Below, piece after piece: positions 16,332-24,363 of a stretch of DNA of 64,000 nt. Under the pieces are notes generated by a model that was not told where the DNA came from, did no database searches, and saw nothing but the letters and a program-made list of their open reading frames with translations. The translations under genes and the position numbers were made by a program. The first letter of the stretch is position 1, and every line of letters starts with the position of its first letter. Source of the stretch: Dryocola sp032051265 (GTDB taxonomy: Bacteria > Pseudomonadota > Gammaproteobacteria > Enterobacterales > Enterobacteriaceae); contig DAMBYU010000012.1 in the NCBI GenBank assembly GCA_032051265.1, positions 24,893-88,892 on the forward strand. The letters are read 5' to 3'.

Positions 16332-16538
16332 ATGACCACGCCAACAATGAAAGTACTACGTTTACCAGACGTTGTTAACAAAATAGGCATCGCCAGATCG
16401 ACCATCTACGACTGGCTTAATGCTAAGTCGCCACGTCATGACCCGGCATTTCCGAAACCTTATCCGCTAGGCAAGCAGTCTGTTGGCTGGCTCGAATCCG
16501 AACTTGATGAATGGATTCTGAAACGCCGGGCTGCATAG
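16332..16538 (+). CDS. alpA: AlpA-family regulator/excisionase
   Basis: The 68-residue winged-helix/MerR-like protein has the AlpA pattern KVLRLPDVVNKIGIARSTIYDW, then FPKPYPLGKQSVGW and ESELDEWILKR. In E. coli CP4-57, AlpA activates the integrase gene and promotes excision. The frame is open from 16185, but the ATG at 16332 starts at the homologous N-terminus. It is divergent from the 15482-16201 gene and about 150 bp upstream of the DUF3987 gene, the same order as alpA-yfjI in CP4-57. Confidence 0.88.
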   Translation: MTTPTMKVLRLPDVVNKIGIARSTIYDWLNAKSPRHDPAFPKPYPLGKQSVGWLESELDEWILKRRAA

Positions 16539-16613
16539 CCTCTCTGGCATTCTGTTGCAGTGAATACTGCACTTGAACTAACACAAACCAATAGTGCCCC
16601 CCCACCGTATGCC

Positions 16614-16631
16614 CTTACCCGGCAGGGTAAG
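16614..16631 (+). promoter_or_regulatory. Perfect hairpin in the alpA-yfjI-like leader
   Basis: CTTACCC-GGCA-GGGTAAG forms a perfect 7-bp stem 56 bp upstream of the DUF3987 start codon. It has no T run, so it is more likely an operator or leader structure than a terminator. Confidence 0.4.
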
Positions 16632-16686
16632 TCGCATCGGTGATGTCACTTTTGAATTAATATAAAAAAATTCCAGGAAAATAAAA

Positions 16687-18252
16687 ATGAGCTATTTACC
16701 GTTGATGCCTGGATTCCAGCATCAAACCATTCCTGTCCCAACCATCCCTGTATGGGCGTTTACATCTGTGATGCAAAATGCCATTAACCATCTACAGGAT
16801 GGGGGGAAGATTCCGGTGGAATTAGCTGTCAATGTAACTTTGGCCGCTGTATCTGAAGCCTGTCAGCCCCTGGTTGAAGTGATCAATCCTTTTACTAATT
16901 TGCCTGAACCCGATGCACTTTACATCCTGACTCTGGCAGATTCAGGTACAGGGAAATCGACCGTAAACAAACTGCTCAGGGAGCCATTCGACAAGCTGAA
17001 AGCTGAGTTGGATGAAGCCTTTCAGAAGAAATTGGCTGCATACGAGCGTGATTATGCCGTCTGGGAGACAAAACTTCAGGCCCTGAAGAGCAACCTGCGT
17101 ACCGCAGTCAAAAAGCGCCTCTTTCCCAGCGACGCTGAAGCTGAACTGGCATTACATACGGACCTGAAACCCAATAAACCTGTATTGCTCACCCTTGCCT
17201 ACAACGATGCTTCGGTAGCTGCACTCATTGAAGGATTAAGTGAATATCCAACTGCAGCCGTGAACTCCGATGAAGCGAGCGGCTTTTTTGAATCCTGCGT
17301 GAAAGATAATCCAGCATTTTTTAATAAAGCCTGGGATGGTGATCTCTATGAACACAAACGTAGCCATCAAGCCACCCGCAGTTTCAAACCGACACTGACA
17401 TTATCGTTAATGTTGCAGAGACCTCTCTTTCTCAATTTCATGAAAAAGAATCAGGACAAGCTTTTAAATAGTGGTCTGTTAGCCCGTTTCCTGTTTACGA
17501 ATATCCCCACTAAAAATTTCACTAACATGGGCCATCGTCATCACTCGAATACATCTTTCCGTGATGAAACTGCAATACCTCTTTTTCATGAGCAGATTAA
17601 GAAGCTACTGAAAAAGCAGAAGCAACAAATCATTTCGGGTAAAACTGAGAAGAAAACACTCAAACTTTCCCCTGAAGCTGCAGAGTTTTGGGAAAATAAA
17701 CGTGATATCTGGATTTCTTTACCAATAAATGATCCTCGTTGGCGTTGTATTGATTACATGCTGCAGAAAGCCAACACTAATACATTACGTATTGCTGGGT
17801 TGCTTCACTACTTCTCTGACCAAGAAACAGAAATTATTCCACTCAGTGTTGTTCAGAGTGCATCCCTTATCATGGATTGGTATCTCAACCAAGCAGTATC
17901 TTGGTTTCATCAGTTCACTGATGAATATAAGTTTTATCATGATGTGGAAGAACTCCGCCAGTGGATTCATAATAAATTTACTGCCAATGGCTGGCTCCCA
18001 TTCAAAAAGAATGACATCATCAAGTATGGACCCAATAAATTCCGCCGCAGCGACAAACTTGAACCTTTGATGAATTACATCATTGGTCAACCAGGAACGG
18101 GTTTTTTTACCACATTCCGGACAAATACTCATTCAGCCGAGTATATTACCTGGCGCATGAGCAATGGCTTTTACGCCCCACTCGCTGCACCTCCGGTTCA
18201 ATACTTGCCACAGCAAGCGCCTAAGCTAATTAATTCGTCTGACATTGTCTAA
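16687..18252 (+). CDS. YfjI-like DUF3987 ATPase
   Basis: This 521-residue DUF3987 protein is the counterpart of CP4-57 YfjI. Walker A is ADSGTGKST (84-92); a coiled-coil-like insert follows (KAELDEAFQKKLAAYERDYA), and then NSDEASGFFE, which fits a Walker B region. The family is found in satellites and islands and is thought to act in replication, by analogy with plasmid helicase/primase modules. It lies between alpA and the YfjJ-like gene, and the iteron-bearing intergenic region follows directly. Confidence 0.8.
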   Translation: MSYLPLMPGFQHQTIPVPTIPVWAFTSVMQNAINHLQDGGKIPVELAVNVTLAAVSEACQPLVEVINPFTNLPEPDALYILTLADSGTGKSTVNKLLREPFDKLKAELDEAFQKKLAAYERDYAVWETKLQALKSNLRTAVKKRLFPSDAEAELALHTDLKPNKPVLLTLAYNDASVAALIEGLSEYPTAAVNSDEASGFFESCVKDNPAFFNKAWDGDLYEHKRSHQATRSFKPTLTLSLMLQRPLFLNFMKKNQDKLLNSGLLARFLFTNIPTKNFTNMGHRHHSNTSFRDETAIPLFHEQIKKLLKKQKQQIISGKTEKKTLKLSPEAAEFWENKRDIWISLPINDPRWRCIDYMLQKANTNTLRIAGLLHYFSDQETEIIPLSVVQSASLIMDWYLNQAVSWFHQFTDEYKFYHDVEELRQWIHNKFTANGWLPFKKNDIIKYGPNKFRRSDKLEPLMNYIIGQPGTGFFTTFRTNTHSAEYITWRMSNGFYAPLAAPPVQYLPQQAPKLINSSDIV

Positions 18253-18389
18253 GGCAGTCAATCAGCAGCATCATGATAGCAATTCATGCTACTGAATTGT
18301 TATCAAAACCCACGTTCAACAGGCTCATTAACACCTTTGCGTCATGGGCCTTTCATGCCTTAAAACAAAAATATCCCTGCATTATTCCT

Positions 18390-18590
18390 AGCTACAATTG
18401 CTACAGTAGCAGGTTGTAGCAGTGTTTTGAGATACGCATGCCGTAAAAACACACCAAATCGCTCATTCTTCATCCAGACTAATGTCCATCGGATCACCCT
18501 GTTAACAAGTTGCTACAACGCGCAGCTCCTTTCGGCGTTAAGTAAATGTTACAGCGCGAGTTGCTACAACGATATTAAGCCCTTGCTACA
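18390..18590. repeat. TTGCTACA iteron cluster (candidate replication origin of the element)
   Basis: TTGCTACA occurs at 18398-18405, 18510-18517, 18561-18568 and 18583-18590, with the inverse TTGTAGCA at 18414-18421 and near copies (AGCTACAA 18390-18397, TGTTACAG 18547-18554). The region lies between the DUF3987 and YfjJ-like genes, both replication-type functions, and no gene occupies it (18253-18631). Short iterated sites between such genes are typical of origins. Confidence 0.6.
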
Positions 18591-18631
18591 GCCCTATTCC
18601 ATTCTGTCGTATATCGGTTCTCTTGAATATA

Positions 18632-19267
18632 TCAGTACTGACTACAACCAAAATTACGCTTACCATCAACATGGCTTTTCGAGTAGAGTTTAGCCGTATA
18701 CTCGAGATGCTGGAATATCTGAGCATAATTAAGTTCAAAGGTTTTGCTGTTAGTATCCAGCATAATGCTACCCTCAAGCACAAAATGCACCGACCGGTAA
18801 TGCCGTTGATAATCAAGTTGTGTATGAAGGTTTAAAGCCCTTATCCATGCTTCCATGATCATCAATGCCAGATTATGTATATATACATTCCCAACAGGGC
18901 AATATGTACCGGTACTGTAGTACGCATCGTTATTCAGCATTAATGCGATATGATAATGCTTCTTCCCCTTGACCTCACCAAACTCTCTTGACCAGACATA
19001 ACGAACATTGCAGGGATGGACTCGTTTACCTTCACTTCGCTTACGCTTCTGTGTTTGTTTAATCTGAGCCTTTAGTGATTCCATAAAACGCGTTATCAGT
19101 GTTGAGTCATCACGGTACTGTTCATAGACCTCATCGGGTATTCTTAAATCTATTCTGCGAACGTATGTCCTTGGGTATTCACTAAGTGATTTATTCAACG
19201 TGTCATGGATACGGTTGATATGAAGTTGGTTACATGGTCCATGTAATCTGCTGATGTAGGGTTTCAT
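18632..19267 (-). CDS. YfjJ-like inovirus Gp2-family (HUH-type) protein
   Basis: This 211-residue protein has the YagK/YfjJ C-terminal (inovirus Gp2) domain. RIDLRIPDE opens the domain. The HYH of KKHYHIALMLN resembles an HUH metal site, and YTAKLYSKS near the C-terminus holds candidate Tyr residues. Proteins of this family are annotated as rolling-circle initiators or relatives. It is transcribed toward the DUF3987 gene, with the iteron region between them. E. coli CP4-57 has yfjJ in the same place. Catalytic activity is inferred. Confidence 0.8.
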   Translation of the reverse strand: MKPYISRLHGPCNQLHINRIHDTLNKSLSEYPRTYVRRIDLRIPDEVYEQYRDDSTLITRFMESLKAQIKQTQKRKRSEGKRVHPCNVRYVWSREFGEVKGKKHYHIALMLNNDAYYSTGTYCPVGNVYIHNLALMIMEAWIRALNLHTQLDYQRHYRSVHFVLEGSIMLDTNSKTFELNYAQIFQHLEYTAKLYSKSHVDGKRNFGCSQY

Positions 19268-19691
19268 GTTTTAGTCCTTGTAATAATCATCTCAATATAA
19301 TAAACCTGACATGTAATTAATTACTCTTCAGGTACTAGTATTGATTTTTAAAGGTGAGTATTGTTAATGATTGTTATATTTACTCCATCTTTATTATTAT
19401 AATACAGTATCAGACAGTAATTACTGCACTGATGTTACTTTTGCTATAGTAGAAGGAAACATGTAAAGCAGGCAATTAACTTACATAATATAACTCTGAA
19501 GTTAACGTCGCAGACGTAGCATCAAATTAATTCATAAACACGCACTATCCCCCGTCCAAATTGCAGATAATTTCAAACCTATATCACCCGGATGAATCAG
19601 TCTGACGAATGTCATTCGGTTGCTGAAACTTGTTGATCTATCGCACCGATCGATACTCAATACTTGATAGTTTAAATCTATTGATTATCGT

Positions 19692-19730
19692 GAATTGATC
19701 GATATTGCAATAGATAATAACGATCAATTC
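19692..19730. promoter_or_regulatory. Long inverted repeat, candidate operator
   Basis: GAATTGATCG (19692-19701) and CGATCAATTC (19721-19730) form a perfect 10-bp inverted repeat around an AT-rich 19-base centre. Related GATCGATA and GATTATCG words recur at 19650-19760. The spacing suits binding by a dimeric regulator. The whole 19268-19849 stretch otherwise lacks genes. Confidence 0.5.
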
Positions 19731-19786
19731 CTGGAAACTGATCTGTATTAACGATTATCCGCTAGCTCATTTAATCAATACGATCA

Positions 19787-19820
19787 GCCTGCTCCCCTGA
19801 AAACGGAAGCGGGCTTTTTT
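19787..19820 (+). terminator. Terminator or attenuator before the secreted-protein operon
   Basis: GCCTGCT (19787-19793) pairs with AGCGGGC (19808-19814), with one G-T pair, followed by T6 (19815-19820). It faces the plus strand and ends only 29 bp before the start codon of the next gene. It therefore must end a short upstream transcript or attenuate the operon. Confidence 0.65.
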
Positions 19821-19849
19821 GTATTTAAATCATCAGGAAAGGAAGCTAA

Positions 19850-20284
19850 ATGCTCAGAGACCATCATGCAACACTAGCAGGATTACTGCTGCTTAGTCAC
19901 AGTGCCAGCGCCGTACAGGCTGACCAGCAATGGAGTGACTGGTACGGGAACATCAGTGCCATGGAGTTTGAACTCAATACTCAAAATACCGCAGGTGAAG
20001 AGCTCACACTGACCTGCACAAGCGGAAAGCTGTCTGCTGCTTACAGCGTACCTGCGGAGGATTACCGCGTCTCGTCACAAACAGGGCTTTCTGAACCTGG
20101 CGTCAGTATCAATGGTAAGAACCATCCTCTGGATGAAACAGCCTTTACTGCGCTAAAAGCGACGAGTGAAAAAGACGTAATAAAAATGACCTCTATGAAT
20201 GCTGCCATATCTAAAAAATTCAGCGCCAAAGGGCTGAATGAGGCGCTGGCTGATACCACATGGCAGGACTGTATTAATCATTAA
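19850..20284 (+). CDS. Secreted protein of unknown function (operon gene 1)
   Basis: The 144-residue precursor has a short N-terminal signal (LAGLLLLSHSASAVQA), giving a mature periplasmic or secreted protein with two Cys residues (LTCTSGK and WQDCINH) that could pair. The mature part begins with DQQWSDWYGNISAMEF. I do not recognise a family. A strong AGGAAAGGAAG ribosome site precedes the ATG. It is 19 bp from the next gene, also secreted. It lies in the cargo part of the island downstream of a terminator-like hairpin. Confidence 0.7.
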   Translation: MLRDHHATLAGLLLLSHSASAVQADQQWSDWYGNISAMEFELNTQNTAGEELTLTCTSGKLSAAYSVPAEDYRVSSQTGLSEPGVSINGKNHPLDETAFTALKATSEKDVIKMTSMNAAISKKFSAKGLNEALADTTWQDCINH

Positions 20285-20303
20285 TTAACTGAAAGGAAAC
20301 CTT

Positions 20304-21107
20304 ATGCGTAAACTTGTTGTTTTATCTCTCAGCTCCGCAGCACTGTTTATTCCATTGGTCTCGTCTGCAATGACAATTCACGGCGACATACATCCCGAAC
20401 GCTATACCTTCTTTCTGACTCAGGAAGGCAGCAATCAACTGAAACAGGCAAATGACCGGATAGCGAAGAATCCGCAGGCTTATACGCTTGATGTGAATCA
20501 TACCGGCATTCAACCCTTTGACGCTGTTCGCTGGGATGGAAAACCTGTAAAGGCCGTCACCTGTGTTCTGGTAGGCGGCGTGATGATGGGACAAAAAGCT
20601 ACGTGGTCACAATGTAAAGACGAGAGCGGTGCTGAGTATTTTGGCAATAAAGGCTGGCCGGTACGTGATTACGTCGCAAAAGCCTGTGAAGTCGGAAAAT
20701 CAGATTGTCCTGTTTATCTTGTACTTCAGACAGATCCTCCAACAATGCGCAGCGATATGGCTAATTTCGTTCCTGCCCCTAAAAACTTTAATGCTTCGAC
20801 AAGCCTGACGGATGAAATTAAATCTGAAGGTTGCCAGATGGCGGATAACTCATTTGAACATGCCAAAAGTAGTCTGCGTTGTCGTGCCATTAATACCGTG
20901 CGTTTCATCCGTAAACAAAATACCGAAGCGGCATATGAAGCAGATTTAACAACCACGACGGGTGAAGCACTCACTATGACAGTAGGGTACACCTACGGTA
21001 ATGCCTCCAGTAAAGAGCCGGGCTGGCGCACGATTTCGGTCAACCAGGGAGACATCATTACTGATATCCGTAAGCAAGGCCAGTGGGTTCCCAATGGTTA
21101 TAAATAA
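20304..21107 (+). CDS. Secreted protein of unknown function (operon gene 2)
   Basis: The 267-residue precursor has a clear signal peptide (LVVLSLSSAALFIPLVSSA). Several Cys residues (VTCVLVGG, SQCKDES, KACEVGKSDCPVY, EGCQMA, LRCRAIN) suggest disulfides in the periplasm. No family is recognised. GAAAGGAAA precedes the start. It is co-oriented with the gene 19 bp upstream and with the small membrane protein 50 bp downstream. The three look like one transcription unit for an envelope function. Confidence 0.7.
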   Translation: MRKLVVLSLSSAALFIPLVSSAMTIHGDIHPERYTFFLTQEGSNQLKQANDRIAKNPQAYTLDVNHTGIQPFDAVRWDGKPVKAVTCVLVGGVMMGQKATWSQCKDESGAEYFGNKGWPVRDYVAKACEVGKSDCPVYLVLQTDPPTMRSDMANFVPAPKNFNASTSLTDEIKSEGCQMADNSFEHAKSSLRCRAINTVRFIRKQNTEAAYEADLTTTTGEALTMTVGYTYGNASSKEPGWRTISVNQGDIITDIRKQGQWVPNGYK

Positions 21108-21157
21108 CCTTATCAGTGAGATAACTTTTTATTCGGCATTCAGTTAATGGAGGTTCA

Positions 21158-21337
21158 GTGGGAAAAAAATTACAGCAGGAAACGCCACCAACCGTGGACT
21201 GTACCTGGCAACTTGTTTTGAGTGTTGCCGGTGTGACATTGATGCGCAGCACTTCAGTTGGGGTTAAAGCAGTGGGGGCCAGCCTCACTACACTGAGTCT
21301 GATTCGCATCATTAAAAAACTCGCTACTCTTGCCTGA
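21158..21337 (+). CDS. 59-residue small membrane protein (operon gene 3)
   Basis: The GTG at 21158 follows TGGAGG at 4-base spacing and opens a 59-codon frame. The product starts MGKKLQQETPPTVDCTWQLV and has a hydrophobic stretch (about 17-50) interrupted by RST and K residues, ending IRIIKKLATLA. The size, the basic ends and the amphipathic hydrophobic core recall small membrane peptides. Function is unknown. It is placed 50 bp after the secreted protein and 35 bp before the next gene. Confidence 0.55.
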   Translation: MGKKLQQETPPTVDCTWQLVLSVAGVTLMRSTSVGVKAVGASLTTLSLIRIIKKLATLA

Positions 21338-21372
21338 TCTCCCTTGCTGCAAGCTCAGAGGATAAAAGCAAT

Positions 21373-21801
21373 ATGTCTGAAAATACCCATGGAAAACTCA
21401 AGGGGCTGAAAGAGAAATTAAATCTGCGCCGAAACGTCTCCCCCACTGATAACAAGGATGAGCAGGTAGAAGAAAATGTCAGGGAGCAAACTACAGAAGG
21501 GCAAGAATCCCGTACTACCCGATATAAGCGATTGCTCGACAGTATCGTTATCAGCGGTTTGCTGACCATTGCCGAGGATAAACTCAGTGACGATGTGTTT
21601 ATCGAGTCGATGTTCAGTAAGGCTTATGAGCTTCTGCCTGTGCCGGTCAGACTGGTTGTCCGAAGGGAATGGTGCCTGGATTATCTCCAGTCACGGAAAG
21701 CCCCGTTACTGGCGCAACTCCTGCTCTATCGGGCCGAAAGGTACAGCTCAGCAGAAACGGTGCCGCCTGCTCTGAAACCCACGTTACCACCATCGACCTA
21801 A
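21373..21801 (+). CDS. Uncharacterised island protein upstream of yfjQ
   Basis: The 142-residue soluble protein has a charged, Glu/Lys-rich N-terminal third (LKGLKEKLNLRRN, NKDEQVEENVREQ) and a helical hydrophobic middle (RYKRLLDSIVISGLLTIAED, AYELLPVPVRLVVRREWCLD). It is not assigned to a family. Similar open frames precede yfjQ-type genes in CP4-like islands, so it may be a backbone protein. A strong TTCG-loop terminator follows 23 bp after its stop. Confidence 0.65.
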   Translation: MSENTHGKLKGLKEKLNLRRNVSPTDNKDEQVEENVREQTTEGQESRTTRYKRLLDSIVISGLLTIAEDKLSDDVFIESMFSKAYELLPVPVRLVVRREWCLDYLQSRKAPLLAQLLLYRAERYSSAETVPPALKPTLPPST

Positions 21802-21824
21802 TCAGACTCATTAATAACAGACAG

Positions 21825-21850
21825 GGCCATCCTTCGGGGTGGCCTTTTTT
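21825..21850 (+). terminator. Rho-independent terminator
   Basis: GGCCATCC-TTCG-GGGTGGCC followed by T6 is a textbook terminator. It separates the 21373 gene from the yfjQ unit. Confidence 0.85.
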
Positions 21851-21875
21851 ATGTCCATTTTCTACAGGAGTTTTT

Positions 21876-22697
21876 ATGACCCGTTTAACCAGCCGCTTCG
21901 GCTCAGTCAATCTTGTTCGCCGCGACCGCCCGTTAACCCGTGACGAACTGGCGCACTATGTGCCGAGTGTCTTCAGCGAAGACAAACATGAATCCCGCAG
22001 TGACAGGTACACCTATATCCCGACTATTTCCCTGCTCGATAACCTGCACCGCGAAGGCTTCCAGCCATTCTTTGCCTGCCAGACCCGAGTTCGGGACCAG
22101 AGCAAGCGAGAGCACACCAAACACATGCTGCGCCTGCGTCGCGAAGGCCAGATCACTGGCAAACAGGTGCCAGAAATCATCCTGCTTAACAGCCATGACG
22201 GTTCAAGCTCATACCAAATGTTGCCGGGGTTATTCAGATCGGTTTGCCAGAATGGGCTGATTTGTGGTGAGAGCTTTGGTGAGGTGCGAGTGCCGCATAA
22301 AGGCAACGTAGTGGAGAAAGTCATTGAAGGGGCTTATGAAGTGCTGGGGATTTTTGACCGGGTGGAAGAGAAACGTGATGCCATGCAGTCGCTGATATTA
22401 CCGCCACCAGCACAGCAGGCGATGGCGAAAGCAGCATTAACCTATCGCTTTGGCGAAGATCATCAGCCGGTGACGGAATCACAGATACTTTCTCCTCGCC
22501 GCTGGCAGGACGAAAGCAATGATCTCTGGACCACTTACCAGCGTATTCAGGAAAACCTGATTAAAGGCGGTCTGTCGGGGCGAACGACCAAAGGTCAACG
22601 CTCCCATACACGTGCCGTTAAAGGCATCGACGGGGATGTGAAGCTGAACCGCGCACTTTGGGTGATGGCTGAGAATATGCTGCAGCTTGCTTCATGA
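21876..22697 (+). CDS. yfjQ: YfjQ-like DUF932/DUF945 island protein
   Basis: The 273-residue protein is nearly colinear with E. coli CP4-57 YfjQ and has the same length. Segments include FSEDKHESRSDRYTYIP, FACQTRVRD, LRREGQITGKQVPEIILLNS and LSPRRWQDESNDLWTTYQRI. The family is widespread on plasmids and islands; its biochemical role is unknown. The ATG at 21876 follows ACAGGAG. The upstream part of the open frame overlaps the terminator and is rejected. It begins the distal backbone block yfjQ-radC-yeeT-cbeA-cbtA. Confidence 0.88.
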   Translation: MTRLTSRFGSVNLVRRDRPLTRDELAHYVPSVFSEDKHESRSDRYTYIPTISLLDNLHREGFQPFFACQTRVRDQSKREHTKHMLRLRREGQITGKQVPEIILLNSHDGSSSYQMLPGLFRSVCQNGLICGESFGEVRVPHKGNVVEKVIEGAYEVLGIFDRVEEKRDAMQSLILPPPAQQAMAKAALTYRFGEDHQPVTESQILSPRRWQDESNDLWTTYQRIQENLIKGGLSGRTTKGQRSHTRAVKGIDGDVKLNRALWVMAENMLQLAS

Positions 22698-22720
22698 ACC
22701 TTTTTACCATCCATCTCTTC

Positions 22721-22756
22721 ATGCCCTGCCACTAAGCAAGCGGGGCATTTTGTTTT
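22721..22756 (+). terminator. Terminator-like hairpin between yfjQ and the RadC-like gene
   Basis: ATGCCC (22721-22726) pairs with GGGCAT (22743-22748), followed by TTTTGTTTT. The next start codon is only about 12 bp downstream, so it may attenuate rather than end transcription. Confidence 0.6.
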
Positions 22757-22767
22757 AAGGAGCAATT

Positions 22768-23238
22768 ATGTCGGCACTCAATTTATCCCCGGTATTCCTG
22801 CCAAATGAGCAGCGCGTTGTTCGTCGGGCGTTACGACTGCTGGAAAAATATCAGCGTCAACCGAGTGAGTCTTTTACCTCCACCAGCTTCACCAAGATCT
22901 GGCTTCAGCTACAGATGGTTCATCAGGAGCGGGAAGTATTTATCGTGATGTATCTCGATAACCAGCACTGCCTTTTGGGGCGAGAAACGCTGTTTACCGG
23001 CACGCTCAGCCATACCGAAGTACATCCGCGTGAAGTGGTGAAGTCAGCCCTGAAACACAACGCCGCTGCAGTAATTCTGGCGCATAACCATCCGTCTGGT
23101 ACGACAGAAATCAGTCAGCAGGATAAACACATCACCCAGCGAATAATGAAAGCGTTAGCACTGGTAGAAGTGCGAGTGCTGGATCATCTTGTGGTCGGGA
23201 ACGAAGTGGTGTCTTTTGCTGAATGTGGCTGGTTGTGA
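22768..23238 (+). CDS. RadC-family JAB/MPN-domain protein (YfjY/YkfG type)
   Basis: The 156-residue protein has the JAMM metal site: HNHPS (His106, His108, Ser110) and Asp119 in AVILAHNHPSGTTEISQQD, with VHPREVVKSALKHNA ahead of it. It is the short island form of RadC (CP4 YfjY/YkfG), lacking the HhH N-terminal region of chromosomal RadC. Function is unproven. AAGGAG precedes the ATG, and it is followed after 8 bp by the DUF987 gene. Confidence 0.88.
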   Translation: MSALNLSPVFLPNEQRVVRRALRLLEKYQRQPSESFTSTSFTKIWLQLQMVHQEREVFIVMYLDNQHCLLGRETLFTGTLSHTEVHPREVVKSALKHNAAAVILAHNHPSGTTEISQQDKHITQRIMKALALVEVRVLDHLVVGNEVVSFAECGWL

Positions 23239-23246
23239 GGTACAGA

Positions 23247-23468
23247 ATGAAAATCATCAGTAAGCGCCAGGCGATGCATATTTATCGTCAGCATCCCGAA
23301 TCCCGGTTATCTGCCTTCTGTACAGGTCACTACCAGTGGCATGGCAGTGTCTGCCATTACTACGGACGTGAAGTTCAGGATATCAGCGGTGTACTCGCTG
23401 TTTTTGTTGAACGTCGTCAGGATCGGGCAGGCCCATATGCCATCCTTCGCAGCGTGACGATGAATTAA
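23247..23468 (+). CDS. YeeT-like DUF987 protein
   Basis: The 73-residue protein matches the DUF987 family (YeeT/YkfF): MKIISKRQAMHIYRQHPESR, FCTGHYQWHGS, GREVQDISGVLAVFVERR, ending LRSVTMN. The start at 23247 follows a GAGG site. In E. coli islands it always lies between the RadC-like gene and the cbeA/cbtA toxin-antitoxin pair, as here. Function is unknown. Confidence 0.85.
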   Translation: MKIISKRQAMHIYRQHPESRLSAFCTGHYQWHGSVCHYYGREVQDISGVLAVFVERRQDRAGPYAILRSVTMN

Positions 23469-23499
23469 TCACTTCTCTCAGTCATTAAGGAATATGTTA

Positions 23500-23865
23500 A
23501 TGCAATCGACCACCTTATCCGGCTCATCAGCGGAGAACGCATCCTGCCTTCAGTGGGGATTAAAACGTAATATCACGCCGTGCTTCGGCGCTCGCCTGGT
23601 ACAGGAAGGCAACCGTCTCTACTTTCTGACTGATCGGGCTGGGTTTGATGGCTCATTCAGTGACGATGAAGCTTTGCGTCTGGACCAGGTGTTTCCACTG
23701 ATGATGAAACAGCTAGAGCGGATGCTCACCACTGGAGAGCTTGATCCCCGATGTCAACTCTGCGTCACTCTTCATCACAATGGACTCACCTGTGAAGCTG
23801 ACACTCTCGGCTCTCATGGCTACGTTTACATCGCTATTTATCCCCAGTCAGCCGTAACCAGGTAA
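23500..23865 (+). CDS. cbeA: CbeA/YeeU-family antitoxin (type IV TA)
   Basis: The 121-residue antitoxin belongs to the YeeU/YfjZ/YagB family, with WGLKRNITPCFGARLVQEGN, RLDQVFPLMMKQLERMLTTG and LTCEADTLGSHGYVYIAIYP. In E. coli, CbeA counteracts CbtA by stabilising MreB and FtsZ polymers rather than binding the toxin. The ATG at 23500 was chosen over the in-frame ATG two codons upstream because AAGGA is spaced about 8 bases from it. It is 33 bp upstream of the toxin. Confidence 0.88.
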   Translation: MQSTTLSGSSAENASCLQWGLKRNITPCFGARLVQEGNRLYFLTDRAGFDGSFSDDEALRLDQVFPLMMKQLERMLTTGELDPRCQLCVTLHHNGLTCEADTLGSHGYVYIAIYPQSAVTR

Positions 23866-23898
23866 CACCTTCCTCTTCCTTTATCAGGGACTCAACTC

Positions 23899-24219
23899 AT
23901 GCATATTTCAACTGTACCGGCCACGGTGCCGGTTTCGCCACGCCTGTCGCCCGTTCAGGTCTGGCAGCAACTGTTAACGTACCTACTGGAACATCATTAC
24001 GGTCTTACGCTCAACGACACACCATTCCATGATGATTCAGCCATCCAGGAACATATCGAGGCGGGTATCACACTTGCTGATGCGGTGAATTTCCTGGTGG
24101 AACGCTATGAACTGGTGCGCATCGACCGTAAAGGATTCACCTGGCAAGAGCAGACACCATTCCTGACCACTATCGATTTACTCAGAGCCAGGCGAGCTAC
24201 CGGATTAGTGCACACATAA
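23899..24219 (+). CDS. cbtA: CbtA/YeeV-family toxin (type IV TA)
   Basis: The 106-residue toxin belongs to the YeeV/YpjF/YkfI family: RLSPVQVWQQLLTYLLEHHY, GLTLNDTPFHDDSAIQEHI, GITLADAVNFLVERYELVRI and GFTWQEQTPFLTTIDLLRAR. Family members inhibit MreB and FtsZ polymerisation. It is the last gene of the island backbone before the right att region, so the pair may help stabilise the element. Confidence 0.88.
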   Translation: MHISTVPATVPVSPRLSPVQVWQQLLTYLLEHHYGLTLNDTPFHDDSAIQEHIEAGITLADAVNFLVERYELVRIDRKGFTWQEQTPFLTTIDLLRARRATGLVHT

Positions 24220-24280
24220 ATAGAGCAAGTCTTTCTCCCTATCTCGCTTTATTTTTCTCATCAAAAAGGGGTGAAAAAAC

Positions 24281-24303
24281 TTTTAGGCACCTGTATAGGC
24301 ACC
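24281..24303 (+). repeat. AGGCACC repeats at the right island end
   Basis: TTTTAGGCACC (24281-24291) and TATAGGCACC (24294-24303) have the same orientation and spacing as the pair beside the integrase (5450-5472). They lie about 60 bp inside attR and are candidate arm-type integrase sites. Confidence 0.6.
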
Positions 24304-24363
24304 AAAGAAAAGTTGAATTAGAAGTTAGCTAATTTATTTCAATGAATTACAACACCAATTCAG

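Noticed and set aside
18586..18816. Short frames over the iteron region and YfjJ-like gene
   Set aside because: They are shadows of the YfjJ-like gene and the repeats, without ribosome sites.
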